Positions 24,555-33,366 of a stretch of 61,434 nucleotides of DNA are shown here, in pieces. Numbering within the stretch: the stretch's first letter is position 1; every line of letters starts with the position of its first letter. The stretch lies in NCBI GenBank assembly GCA_036257595.1, contig DATAFF010000124.1:1-61434 (forward strand). The letters are read 5' to 3'. The translations under genes and the position numbers were made by a program. Source of the stretch: DATAFF01 sp036257595 (GTDB lineage Bacteria > Pseudomonadota > Alphaproteobacteria > Rhizobiales > Aestuariivirgaceae). The notes beneath the pieces were generated by a model, which searched no databases, was not told the DNA's origin, and saw only the letters and a list, made by a program, of their open reading frames with translations.

Positions 24555-25520
24555 TCAGTTGGTCGCCAGCATCTGGCTCGGATCGAAATTGAGAATGATG
24601 TCCTGCCACATGGCGTATTTGTCCTGGGGTAGGAAGTCGTAAGGCGAGCACGCCTCGACCGCCGCCTGTGCGGCACGCGCGGCCGCATCGAAGGCCGGAT
24701 GCGAATTGCTGTTCAGCAGGATCGGATAAGCGGCAAGCGATCCGTCCTGCTTGAGCTTGATCTCGAGCTTGATCTGCAGCTGCTCGGCCTCGCGGGCGCC
24801 GGCAGGAATCGTCCAGCAGCTTTCGATCTTCTGACGCAGGGCATCGAGCAGGGTGGCAGCAAGCCGCTGGTCCAAACCGCCCGATTCAAAGGTGCCGCGT
24901 TTCGGCGTGCCGGTCCGGGTCTCGCTCTTGCGGGGTCGGGAAGGCTCGCCGTCGATCTTGTTGAGAAGCGCCGACACCTGCGACAGATCAAGCTTGGGCT
25001 TTTTCTTCTCGGGTTTCTTGTCCGGCTTCTTCTCGGGCTTCGCTTCGGCCTTCTTGACCTCCGGCTTCTTCGGCTCGGGCGGCTTCTCCTCAGGCTTGGG
25101 AGCGAGCTTCTCGGTTTCCTTCAGCAGCTGCTCCAGCGGCTCCGGATCGGGCGGCTTCTCGGCCTTCGGCTCGGGCTTGGGGGGTTCGGTCTTCTGGATC
25201 AGCTCCTCGAGCGGCTTCGAATCAGGCGGCTGCGGCTCCGGTTCCTTGGCCGCCATCTTCGGCTCGGGCGCGGGCTGGGGCTCCGGACGCGCCTCGGGTT
25301 TGGGAGGTGTCGGTGGCGGAGCCGGCTTCTCCTCAGCCTTGGGCTCCGGCGCCGTCTTGGACGTCGCCTGACGCAGTGAAACATCCTCGATCGAAACAAT
25401 ATCGACCGGGATCGATTCCTGCATCTCGACCTTGTGGCGCTCGGGCGGAGGCAGCACGATGACCGCCGCGAGAAGAATTGCAGCGTGGATTGCCAGCGAT
25501 ACTCCGAGACTCCAGCGCAT
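24555..25520 (-). CDS. tolA: Tol-Pal system protein TolA
   Basis: 321 residues. One N-terminal transmembrane helix (SLAIHAAILLAAVIVLPPP), then about 160 residues of low-complexity Pro/Glu/Lys sequence predicted to span the periplasm, then a C-terminal domain (QRLAATLLDALRQKIESCW; IKLEIKLKQDGSLAAYPI). The repeat-like PKPEPK composition replaces the alanine-rich helix of E. coli TolA, as in other alphaproteobacteria. It transduces proton-motive force from TolQR to TolB-Pal. Confidence 0.94.
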   Translation of the reverse strand: MRWSLGVSLAIHAAILLAAVIVLPPPERHKVEMQESIPVDIVSIEDVSLRQATSKTAPEPKAEEKPAPPPTPPKPEARPEPQPAPEPKMAAKEPEPQPPDSKPLEELIQKTEPPKPEPKAEKPPDPEPLEQLLKETEKLAPKPEEKPPEPKKPEVKKAEAKPEKKPDKKPEKKKPKLDLSQVSALLNKIDGEPSRPRKSETRTGTPKRGTFESGGLDQRLAATLLDALRQKIESCWTIPAGAREAEQLQIKLEIKLKQDGSLAAYPILLNSNSHPAFDAAARAAQAAVEACSPYDFLPQDKYAMWQDIILNFDPSQMLATN

Positions 25521-25541
25521 TCCTCTCGTCCGAACGCCCTC

Positions 25542-26000
25542 CTATTGCGGAAGCTTGACCGATTCGGAGTCGGTGACCAAGCCGATCCTGCGGAACCCGG
25601 CCCGGTTGAGCTCTCCCATCACCCTCATCACGTCTCCGTAGCCGACCGCCTTGTCGGCACGCACGAAAATCCGCTCCTCATAGCCATTTTTCGCTATGGC
25701 CACCAATTTCGGCGTCAGTGTGTCGAGGCCGACCTCGGAATTCTGCAGGAACAAACGACCGTCCTGCTTCACCGAGACGGTCAATGGCTCATTGTCGCCC
25801 TGGAGCGGCTTCGCGCGGGTTTCCGGCAGCTCGATCGGAACGCCGACGGTCAGGAGGGGCGCGGCAACCATGAAGATGATGAGCAGCACCAACATGACGT
25901 CGACGAAAGGTGTCACATTGATCTCGCTCATCGGCGCAAAGACTTTGCGGCGCCGGCCGCGTCGACCGCCGCTTCCCAAGGAAGCAAGGCTCGATCCCAT
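25542..26000 (-). CDS. tolR: Tol-Pal system protein TolR
   Basis: 152 residues. A single transmembrane helix (VMLVLLIIFMVAAPLL) is preceded by the conserved SEINVTPFVDVMLVLL, whose Asp is the proton-path residue of the ExbD/TolR family. The periplasmic domain follows (FVRADKAVGYGDVMRVMGEL). It forms the stator-like motor with TolQ. It is followed 21 bases later by tolA. Confidence 0.96.
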   Translation of the reverse strand: MGSSLASLGSGGRRGRRRKVFAPMSEINVTPFVDVMLVLLIIFMVAAPLLTVGVPIELPETRAKPLQGDNEPLTVSVKQDGRLFLQNSEVGLDTLTPKLVAIAKNGYEERIFVRADKAVGYGDVMRVMGELNRAGFRRIGLVTDSESVKLPQ

Positions 26001-26044
26001 CCCGAAAACTCCCTCAGCTCACCCGCTCGATAAGACGTTCAATC

Positions 26045-26752
26045 TCATGCCCGCTCGTCCAGCTGCCGCGATACGATGGCGGAAAACTCGTCGGCAAAAT
26101 TCTCCAGCCGCAGCCCGATCTTGGCAATATCGCTCGAGAATTTGTTGTAGAAAATGACCGCTGGAATGGCGGCAAGAAGGCCAAGTGCGGTTGCGAACAA
26201 GGCCTCTGCCAGGCCGGGCGCGACCACGGCGAGGTTGGTATTCTTCGATACGGCAATCGCCTGGAACGAGTTCATGATGCCCCAGACGGTGCCGAACAGC
26301 CCAACAAAGGGTGCTGTCGAACCGACTGTCGCAAGCACCAGGAGGCGGCTTTCCAGCTGCGCCATCTCCTTTTGCAACTGAACGTCCATGACCTTCTCGA
26401 TCCGCTTCTGGACGCCCTGGAACCCGGCGCGCATGGCACTGTCCTGGCTACGCTTCCACTCCCGCATCGCGGCCATGAAGAGCTGGGCCATGCCGCCCAT
26501 CTGGCGAGGCCCGATGGACACATAAAGATCCTCGAGCGACTGACCAGACCAGAACATGCCCTCGAATCGATCGGTGGCGCGCATCAACCGATTGATGACC
26601 AGGACCTTCTCGATGACGATCGCCCAGCAGATTACCGAAGCGGCGATCAGGCCGACCATGACCACCTGGACAAGCGGCGAGGCCTGCCAGAACAGGTGCC
26701 AGAGCGACGCATCGCCGGCATTGAGCGCAACCTGTCCTGCTTCGACTTCCAT
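26045..26752 (-). CDS. tolQ: Tol-Pal system proton-channel protein TolQ
   Basis: 235 residues with three transmembrane helices: VVMVGLIAASVICWAIVIEK near the N-terminus, then ATVGSTAPFVGLFGTVWGIM and AEALFATALGLLAAIPAVIF. The GLFGTVWGIMxxFQ and TALGLLAAIPAV blocks are the MotA/TolQ/ExbB signature. It is the first gene of the tol-pal operon and is divergent from nadE across 181 bases. Confidence 0.97.
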   Translation of the reverse strand: MEVEAGQVALNAGDASLWHLFWQASPLVQVVMVGLIAASVICWAIVIEKVLVINRLMRATDRFEGMFWSGQSLEDLYVSIGPRQMGGMAQLFMAAMREWKRSQDSAMRAGFQGVQKRIEKVMDVQLQKEMAQLESRLLVLATVGSTAPFVGLFGTVWGIMNSFQAIAVSKNTNLAVVAPGLAEALFATALGLLAAIPAVIFYNKFSSDIAKIGLRLENFADEFSAIVSRQLDERA

Positions 26753-26933
26753 TCGTCCCCTTTCCGCAGGCTCCCACGCATGCGGCGCATTAGCAAAGCA
26801 ACTGTGTCGAAACTGCGGCTGTCGGCGCCTGCTGTGATTAATTCGACAATCGAGACAAGCAGGGCTTCGTTAATGGAGGGTTACCAAGGTCGCCTGTTGC
26901 CCCAATGGCAGCCGTTTTGATACATCAGCAGCC

Positions 26934-28595
26934 ATGACCGACCGTCTGGCCATTGCGCTCGGACAACTCAATCCGACGGTGGGCGCCGTCCAAGCCAATC
27001 TGGAGAAGGCGCGTGCGGCGCGGGACCACGCCGCGTCGCGCGGCGCCGACCTTGTTCTGTTTCCGGAGCTCTATGTCTCCGGCTACCCGCCGGAGGACCT
27101 GGTGCTCAAGCCGTCCTTCGTGCGCGCCTGCCGCGATGCGGTCGAGGCGTTGGCGCGCGAAACCGGCGAGCGCGGCCCGGGAATTCTCCTGCCGACACCC
27201 TATCCCGAGGGTGGTCACGTCTACAATGCCGTGGCACTTCTCGAGGGTGGTATCGTCAAGACCGTGCGTTTCAAGCACGACCTGCCAAATTACGGGGTGT
27301 TCGACGAAAAGCGGGTGTTCACTGCCGGACCGGTACCGGGACCGATCGATTTCCGTGGCGTCCGGCTTGGCGTGCCGATCTGCGAGGACATCTGGACCGA
27401 GGAGGTTTGCGAGACACTGGCCGAGACCGGCGCCGAGCTCCTTCTCGTCCCCAATGGCTCGCCTTTCGAGGCAGGCAAGCAGGACACCCGGCTCACGATT
27501 GCCGTCGCGCGGGTCACCGAGACAGGCCTGCCGCTTGCTTATCTCAACCAGGTGGGCGGCCAGGACGAGCTGGTTTTCGACGGCGGCAGCTTCGGCCTCA
27601 ATTCCGATCGTACCCTCGCGTTCCAGATGCCGGCGTTCAAGGAGGACATCGCCATCATCCGGTGGACGCGCCAGCAGGGGCGCTGGCGGATCGAGCGCGG
27701 CGCAGTGGCGCCACAGCCCGGCGGCGAGGAGGAGGTGTGGCAGGCGATCGTGCTCGGGACGCGCGACTATGTGCGCAAGAACGGCTTTCCCGGCGTGGTG
27801 CTCGGGCTTTCGGGGGGCATCGATTCTGCCGTGGTCGCCGCCATTGCTGTCGATGCGCTTGGTCCGGAGCTGGTGCGTTGCGTGATGATGCCCTATCGCT
27901 ACACGGCGGCAATCAGCCTGGAGGATGCAGAGGCCTGTGCCAAGGCACTGGGCTGCCGGTACGACATCGTGCCGATCGCGGAAGCCGTCGAAGGGCTCGA
28001 AAGGGCGCTTCAGCCGCTGTTCAAAGGGCTGAAGGCGGACGTCACCGAGGAGAACCTGCAGTCGCGGGTTCGCGGCACCATCCTGATGGCGATCTCCAAC
28101 AAGCTCGGATCGATGGTGCTGACGACCGGTAACAAGTCGGAGATGTCGGTCGGTTATGCGACGCTCTATGGCGACATGAATGGCGGCTTCAATCCGATCA
28201 AGGACGTCTACAAGACCCAGGTCTACGCCCTGGCGCGGTTCCGCAACCACTTTCGTCCCGAGGGATGTCTCGGTCCTGAGGGGCGGGTCATCCCGGAGCG
28301 GATCATCACCCGGGCGCCGTCGGCCGAATTGCGCCCCGGCCAGACCGACCAGGACGCCTTGCCACCCTATGAGGAGCTCGACCGCATTCTTCGCGAGCTG
28401 ATCGAGCATGACCAGTCGATCGCCGCTCTGGCGACGTCCGACATCCCCTACGCCCATCTGCTGAAGACCCGCAATCTGGTCTACAATGCCGAGTATAAGC
28501 GGCGACAAGCACCGCCCGGGGTGAAGATAACGGCACGAAATTTCGGTCGCGACCGCCGTTATCCGATCACCAACGGCTACCGCGACATGTCATGA
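26934..28595 (+). CDS. nadE: NAD+ synthetase, glutamine-dependent
   Basis: 553 residues, two domains. Residues ~1-260 are the nitrilase-type glutaminase: FPELYVSGYPPEDL with the catalytic Glu, the Lys in VRFKHDLPNYGVFDEKRVF, and the nucleophile Cys in VPICEDIWTEEV. Residues ~285-553 are the ATP-pyrophosphatase domain: LGLSGGIDSAVVAAIAVDAL, NKSEMSVGYATLYGDMNGG, IKDVYKTQVYALAR. It amidates nicotinate adenine dinucleotide using ammonia channelled from glutamine. The stop overlaps the gltX start (ATGA). Confidence 0.97.
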   Translation: MTDRLAIALGQLNPTVGAVQANLEKARAARDHAASRGADLVLFPELYVSGYPPEDLVLKPSFVRACRDAVEALARETGERGPGILLPTPYPEGGHVYNAVALLEGGIVKTVRFKHDLPNYGVFDEKRVFTAGPVPGPIDFRGVRLGVPICEDIWTEEVCETLAETGAELLLVPNGSPFEAGKQDTRLTIAVARVTETGLPLAYLNQVGGQDELVFDGGSFGLNSDRTLAFQMPAFKEDIAIIRWTRQQGRWRIERGAVAPQPGGEEEVWQAIVLGTRDYVRKNGFPGVVLGLSGGIDSAVVAAIAVDALGPELVRCVMMPYRYTAAISLEDAEACAKALGCRYDIVPIAEAVEGLERALQPLFKGLKADVTEENLQSRVRGTILMAISNKLGSMVLTTGNKSEMSVGYATLYGDMNGGFNPIKDVYKTQVYALARFRNHFRPEGCLGPEGRVIPERIITRAPSAELRPGQTDQDALPPYEELDRILRELIEHDQSIAALATSDIPYAHLLKTRNLVYNAEYKRRQAPPGVKITARNFGRDRRYPITNGYRDMS

Positions 28596-29947
28596 GCAGC
28601 TACGGCAAGTTGGTCTCGCCAACGGTCCGCTTCGCCCCGTCGCCGACCGGGCGGATTCACATCGGCAATGCGCGGACGGCAGTGTTCAATTGGCTTTTCG
28701 CGCTCAAGAACTCCGGGCGCTTCGTGCTGCGCTTCGACGACACCGACCGGGATCGCTCAACACTGCAATTCGAACGCGACATTGCTTCGGATCTGGCGTG
28801 GCTCGGCATCGTTCCCGACCTGATGGTTCGCCAGTCGGACCGCTTCGACCTCTATCGCCGGACGACCGAAAGGCTCAAGGAAACCAACCGGCTCTATCCC
28901 TGCTACGAAACCCAGCAGGAGCTCGAGCTGCGCCGCAAGCGCCAGCTGGCGCGCGGCGCTCCGCCGATCTATGACCGCTCGGCTCTGCAGCTCAGCGAAA
29001 CCGACCGGCGGCAGGTGGAGGCCCAAGGACGACGACCGCATTGGCGTTTTCTCCTCGACAGTCGCAAGGTCGGCTGGACCGACCTCATCCGCGGGCTGCA
29101 GGAGATTGACACCGCCACGCTGTCCGACCCGGTGCTGATCCGCGAGGACGGAAGCTATCTCTACACGCTGCCATCGGTTGCCGACGACATCGATCTTGCC
29201 GTCACGCATGTGATCCGCGGTGAGGACCATGTGGTCAATACGGCGGTGCAGGTCCAGCTGTTCGAGGCGCTCGGGGCCGAGCCACCGCAATTTGCTCATC
29301 ACAGCCTGCTGGTGGGGGCCGACGGGCAAGGATTGTCGAAGCGGCTCGGCTCGTTGTCGATAGCGGGCCTGCGCGAGCAGGGGATCGAGGCGATGGCGGT
29401 GGCAAGCGTCGCGGCGCTGATCGGCACGTCGGAATCGGTTCACCCGGTGGCCGCCTATGAGGCGCTGCTGCAAGGCTTTGATCTTGCGCATGTGTCGCGG
29501 GCGCCGGCGCGCTTCGACGAGGAGGAACTCCGGTCTCTCAATTCCAAGCTGGTGCACGAGCTTCCCTATGAGGCGGTGCGGACGCGGCTCACGGCGCTCG
29601 GCGCCGATGGCGGTCCGCAATTCTGGCAGGCAGTGCGCGGCAATCTCGCGACGTTGAACGATGCGCAGTATTGGCACGCAGTGATCTATGGCGCGATCGA
29701 CCCGGTGGTCGTCGATCAGGATTTTCTCGATGCGGCGCGTCGCCTGCTGCCGCCTGAACCATGGGGAGAGAGCACCTGGAAGGATTGGACCGGGCGGCTC
29801 AAGGAAGAGACCGGGCGCCGGGGCAAGAATCTCTACCATCCGCTGCGCCTCGCTCTCACCGCGAGCGAGGCCGGGCCGGAACTCGCAGCGCTGATGCCGC
29901 TCATCGGCCGCGATCGGGTCGAGCGGCGGCTCGAGGGAAGGCGTTAG
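28592..29947 (+). CDS. gltX: Glutamate--tRNA ligase (second-type GltX)
   Basis: 451 residues. A class I aminoacyl-tRNA synthetase: VRFAPSPTGRIHIGNARTA (HIGH motif as HIGN), LRFDDTDRDRS, VIRGEDHVVNTAVQ, and the KMSKS equivalent GLSKRLGSLSI. The anticodon-binding C-terminal domain follows. Many alphaproteobacteria carry two GltX proteins; the HIGN and LSKR variants and the short length suggest this is the second one, which may favour tRNA-Gln or a tRNA subset. Translationally coupled to nadE; convergent with the GST gene with a 6-base gap. Confidence 0.92.
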   Translation: MSSYGKLVSPTVRFAPSPTGRIHIGNARTAVFNWLFALKNSGRFVLRFDDTDRDRSTLQFERDIASDLAWLGIVPDLMVRQSDRFDLYRRTTERLKETNRLYPCYETQQELELRRKRQLARGAPPIYDRSALQLSETDRRQVEAQGRRPHWRFLLDSRKVGWTDLIRGLQEIDTATLSDPVLIREDGSYLYTLPSVADDIDLAVTHVIRGEDHVVNTAVQVQLFEALGAEPPQFAHHSLLVGADGQGLSKRLGSLSIAGLREQGIEAMAVASVAALIGTSESVHPVAAYEALLQGFDLAHVSRAPARFDEEELRSLNSKLVHELPYEAVRTRLTALGADGGPQFWQAVRGNLATLNDAQYWHAVIYGAIDPVVVDQDFLDAARRLLPPEPWGESTWKDWTGRLKEETGRRGKNLYHPLRLALTASEAGPELAALMPLIGRDRVERRLEGRR

Positions 29948-29953
29948 AGCAAT

Positions 29954-30586
29954 CTATGCGGGGCGCGGGATTTCCGCCGTCGGGTCGGGCACCAGGAAAC
30001 CGCGCTGGACCGCCGGGCGGGCAGCGATCGCCTGATACCAGCGCTTGACATTCGGGACCTCGTCGAGATCGAGCGAATACCAGACGAAGCGGGTGGACCA
30101 CGGCCAGATCGCCATGTCGGCGATCGAATAATCACCCGCGACAAACTCATGCTTGGCGAGCCGGCGGTCGAGCACGCCGAAGAGGCGCCGCGCCTCGTTG
30201 CCATAGCGCTCCTCGGCATAGGCCGACTTGCCCGGGTTGAATCTGAGGAAGTGATTGGCCTGGCCAAGCATCGGGCCAAAGCCGCCCATCTGCCACATCA
30301 GCCACTCGACGACCCGCCATTTGGCGATCGTGTCCTTGGGCCAGAAGGTGTCGGTCTTCTCCGCAAGATAGAGCAGGATCGCGCCCGATTCGAACAGCGA
30401 CATGGCATTGTCGTGGTCGATGATGGCCGGGATGCGGTTGTTGGGCGAGATCTTGAGGAAGTGGGGGGCAAACTGCCCGCCCTTGCCGATGTCGATCGGG
30501 TGGACGCGGTAGGCGAGCGCCATTTCCTCGAGGGCGATCGAGACCTTGCGGCCGTTGGGCGTGCTCCACGTGTAGAGATCGATCAT
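29954..30586 (-). CDS. Glutathione S-transferase family protein (Nu class, YfcG/YghU-like)
   Basis: 210 residues. The N-terminal thioredoxin-like domain has LYTWSTPNGRKVSIALEEMA; TPNGRK is the hallmark of Nu-class GSTs, where Thr and Asn contact the glutathione pair. The cis-Pro motif is NNRIPAIIDHD, and LFESGAILLYLAE ends the domain. The C-terminal helical domain includes FVAGDYSIADMAIWPW. Nu-class members have disulfide reductase activity. It lies 12 bases after a PhnD-like gene and may be in the same transcript. Confidence 0.92.
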   Translation of the reverse strand: MIDLYTWSTPNGRKVSIALEEMALAYRVHPIDIGKGGQFAPHFLKISPNNRIPAIIDHDNAMSLFESGAILLYLAEKTDTFWPKDTIAKWRVVEWLMWQMGGFGPMLGQANHFLRFNPGKSAYAEERYGNEARRLFGVLDRRLAKHEFVAGDYSIADMAIWPWSTRFVWYSLDLDEVPNVKRWYQAIAARPAVQRGFLVPDPTAEIPRPA

Positions 30587-30598
30587 TGCTGCTCCAGT

Positions 30599-31402
30599 TC
30601 AGCCGAGCCCGGTATAGCCATGCGAATCCGCTTCCGCTTCGAGGGTGAGAATGCGGCCATAGGCGTCCTCAGGCAGAAACTCGACCCCGCCAATCAAGAG
30701 TGCCGCACGCGGCTTCGCCAGGTCAGGATCGGCAACCGCGTCGATCAGCGCGCGGCGCAGCCTGGTAAGCTGCGGCGACGACCAGCCGGTCCTGGTGACG
30801 AATGGCAATGCCGGCGCGGCGGGACCCCATGTCAGGATTCGCAGGTCCGCGGTGAGCTCCGGACGAAGGCGCTCGGTCAGCGCAAAGGTCACGCAATCGA
30901 TGGCGGCAACGTCGACGTCGCGATTCGCCAGCAGCTCCATCGAGCGCAGATGTGAGCCGGTCTGGGTCGCTCCCGCGAAGAAGCGGCCGGCACGCGCCTG
31001 CGGAGCCACCAGGCAGCGGAGCGCCAGATGGCCCGACAGGCTGTCGGGAGCGTTGTAGGCTGCGATGGTTCCCCGGAGATCCTCGACGGTCTGAGCCTTG
31101 CTTGCCTTGTTGACGACAATGGCGCTCGAGTAGGTCGGACCGGCGCAGCCCGGGGCGTCGTAGCAAGGGGTGCCCAGCAGGGCCAATCCGCCCTGAAAGG
31201 CATGCGTCAACGGATAGCCGCAGGTCTGGGCGAAGAGGAGATCGGGAGCGCGCCATTGCGCATGGGGACTCATGCTGCGGTCCAAAGTCAAAGGCGCGTC
31301 CTGGAAGCCGGCGTTGCGGAGGTGGCGCCGCAGGCCGGCCCACAATGCGTCGGTGGCCGCCGCGAGCTCGGGGAAATCATACATGGCAAGCGCCGCCAGC
31401 AT
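30599..31402 (-). CDS. PhnD-like (phosphate/phosphonate-type) substrate-binding domain protein
   Basis: 267 residues from the ATG at 31402 (MLAALAMYDFPE), seven bases after the XRE stop; an upstream ATG at 31456 would overlap that gene. No signal peptide is visible, which is unusual for a periplasmic binding protein. The fold matches PhnD/THI5-like proteins: LLFAQTCGYPLTH, SAIVVNKASKAQTVEDLRG, FAGATQTGSHLRSMELLANR and VDVAAIDCVTFALTE. No transporter genes adjoin, so it may be a cytoplasmic sensor or enzyme-like relative. Its ligand is unknown. Confidence 0.75.
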   Translation of the reverse strand: MLAALAMYDFPELAAATDALWAGLRRHLRNAGFQDAPLTLDRSMSPHAQWRAPDLLFAQTCGYPLTHAFQGGLALLGTPCYDAPGCAGPTYSSAIVVNKASKAQTVEDLRGTIAAYNAPDSLSGHLALRCLVAPQARAGRFFAGATQTGSHLRSMELLANRDVDVAAIDCVTFALTERLRPELTADLRILTWGPAAPALPFVTRTGWSSPQLTRLRRALIDAVADPDLAKPRAALLIGGVEFLPEDAYGRILTLEAEADSHGYTGLG

Positions 31403-31409
31403 CGGTCCG

Positions 31410-32255
31410 CTAACCAATCTCTCGGGCGAGCGAGGCGACGACGGTCGGCGTGTCATTGGGCTGAACCCTGGCGGCGCGGATGAGATTGTCGAAGTGGCTG
31501 GCAAATTCACGAATGAGCTCGGTCGTGGTCACCACCAGATACATGTCGCCGACATAGATCACGGCGCGGCGCATGCCAAAGACCGAATAAGGCACCGAGA
31601 AACGCTCGCGGGCATCGAACAGGTACCAGCGATAGGACGGATACAGTCGATCGAGGACCTCGGCCATGCTCTCGATCTGCTCGCGCCGCTGCTGTGCCGG
31701 GAAACCGCCCCACATCCCCTCGCCGCGAGCAAAAGCGACGACGTCCTGCAAGGGTGAGCAGACCTCGATCTCGCTTTCCGGGCGCCTGGCATGCTCGATG
31801 CGCTCGCGCGTCACATCGGTCATCGCAGTGGCGATGGCGGTCTCGAGCCGCCCGGTCTCATAGTCGATCATCGCGTCGGTCTTCAGGTGATCGGGAAGGG
31901 TTGCCGGCACATAGCGGACTTTGGTGCCCATCGCCTCGGTATGCCAGCGGCGCAGCCTCTCGTCAGCTGGATCGCCCGCGTCGGGCTCGATCATCATCTG
32001 GGGCACAATATCGGCAGCGACCTGGTCCTGCTCGGAGAGCCCAAGCAGCCAGTCAGCCGAGCAGCGATGGCGGGCGGCGATCTGGGCAATGGTCTCGGCT
32101 CGCGGCAGCCGGACATTGGTCTCGAGCAACAGCTGCGACAACGCCGAACGGCTCAGGCCGGCGCGACTGGCAAAGCGGGCGCGCGACAGGCCGGAGCGCT
32201 CGACCATCTCCGTCAACCGCCTGCGGAAAGTGTCGACCGTATCTCGCTTGCTCAT
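31410..32255 (-). CDS. XRE-family transcriptional regulator
   Basis: 281 residues. The N-terminal helix-turn-helix (residues ~10-70) reads FRRRLTEMVERSGLSRARFA, then SRAGLSRSALSQLLL and IAQIAARHRCSADWLLGLSE. The C-terminal ~190 residues are an unassigned domain (TDAMIDYETGRLETAI; LDRLYPSYRWYLFDARERF; VYVGDMYLVVTT-like strands), probably ligand- or partner-binding. It is divergent from a fatty-acid desaturase gene and precedes a PhnD-like and a GST gene on the same strand. A palindromic site in the divergent gap is a candidate operator. Confidence 0.88.
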   Translation of the reverse strand: MSKRDTVDTFRRRLTEMVERSGLSRARFASRAGLSRSALSQLLLETNVRLPRAETIAQIAARHRCSADWLLGLSEQDQVAADIVPQMMIEPDAGDPADERLRRWHTEAMGTKVRYVPATLPDHLKTDAMIDYETGRLETAIATAMTDVTRERIEHARRPESEIEVCSPLQDVVAFARGEGMWGGFPAQQRREQIESMAEVLDRLYPSYRWYLFDARERFSVPYSVFGMRRAVIYVGDMYLVVTTTELIREFASHFDNLIRAARVQPNDTPTVVASLAREIG

Positions 32256-32285
32256 GGTTTGTCCACTATTGTTACCAAAATCCTG

Positions 32286-32309
32286 AACTGTGCACAGCTA
32301 TAAACAGTT
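32286..32309. promoter_or_regulatory. Nested palindromes between the XRE regulator and the desaturase
   Basis: CTGTGCACAG at 32288-32297 is a perfect 10-bp palindrome. In addition AACTGT (32286-32291) and ACAGTT (32304-32309) form an inverted repeat with a 12-base centre. They lie 31 bases upstream of the XRE gene and 72 upstream of the desaturase, so they could serve as an autoregulatory operator. Confidence 0.4.
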
Positions 32310-32380
32310 TGACGCAATAGGAGCGTCGTCACCAGACTGGCAGGAGGTTAAATTCCTTAAAGATTGATTCGGGGTCAGCT

Positions 32381-33301
32381 ATGACGGTGGTCGATGGTAC
32401 CGCAGTCCCGCGCCGGGCTGTGGCCGAGATAGAATGGCAAACATTGTGGCTGACGGGGGCGGCCTGGGCCGGTTTCGCGGCACTCACCTGGTATTGGGAG
32501 GTGCTTGGCTGGTGGATCGTCGCGCCGCTTGGCGCCTATCTGGTGGCCCTTCACGGCTCGCTGCAGCATGAGGCCCTGCATGGCCATCCGACGCGGTCGG
32601 CCGTTCTGAACGAGCTTCTGGTGTTTCCGGCCGTCACCTTGTGGTTTCCATTTCGTCGCTACAAGGCGCTGCACCTCAAGCATCACGACAACGACCATCT
32701 GACCGAGCCTGGCATCGATCCGGAGTCGTTCTACCTCGATCCGCAAGCATGGGATGACGCGCCGCGCTGGCTCAAGATCCTTTACAGCATAAACAATTCG
32801 ATGCTCGGCCGTTTCATCCTCGGGCCGGCGATCTCGACTGCCCGGCTTGTCACCTCCGAAGCGGGCCTGATCCTCGCCGGCGATCGCCGCGTCACCAAGG
32901 CATGGGTCCTGCATGGGCTCGCCATCGCGCTGGTCTGGCTGTGGGTGAGCGCGATTTGCGGCATGCCGTTCTGGCAATATGTGCTGTTCATCGCCTATTG
33001 GGGCAACGCCCTGCAAATGATGCGGTCCTATGCCGAGCACCGGGCCCATGAGGAGGCGGGTTGTCGAACGATCGTCGTCGAGACCAATCCGATCGTTGCC
33101 TTGCTGTTCCTCAACAACAATCTCCACATGGCGCATCATGAGCAGCCGAGCCTGCCATGGTACGAGATTCCGGACTATTACCAGCGCCATCGCGAACGGC
33201 TGCTCAAGGAGAACTGTGCCTATCTGGTGAAAGGCTATCGCGAGATCGCCCGGCACTGGCTGCTCACGCCAAAGGAGCCGGTCCGGCATCCTCATCTCTA
33301 A
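32381..33301 (+). CDS. Membrane fatty-acid desaturase
   Basis: 306 residues. Histidine boxes that bind the di-iron centre are present: HGSLQHEALHGHP, LHLKHHDNDHL and LHMAHHEQPSLPW. Hydrophobic segments lie around residues 20-60 and 180-215. It matches the FA_desaturase family; whether it acts on acyl lipid, a carotenoid or another substrate is unclear. A GGGG before the ATG is the best nearby ribosome-binding site; a stronger AGGAGG lies too far upstream (about 34 bases). It is divergent from the XRE regulator, which may control it. Confidence 0.85.
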   Translation: MTVVDGTAVPRRAVAEIEWQTLWLTGAAWAGFAALTWYWEVLGWWIVAPLGAYLVALHGSLQHEALHGHPTRSAVLNELLVFPAVTLWFPFRRYKALHLKHHDNDHLTEPGIDPESFYLDPQAWDDAPRWLKILYSINNSMLGRFILGPAISTARLVTSEAGLILAGDRRVTKAWVLHGLAIALVWLWVSAICGMPFWQYVLFIAYWGNALQMMRSYAEHRAHEEAGCRTIVVETNPIVALLFLNNNLHMAHHEQPSLPWYEIPDYYQRHRERLLKENCAYLVKGYREIARHWLLTPKEPVRHPHL

Positions 33302-33366
33302 CGGCGCTTGCATCGTGGCGAAGAGCCTCCTACAGGAGTTGCAACTCGTCAATCGAGAGGCAGGCC

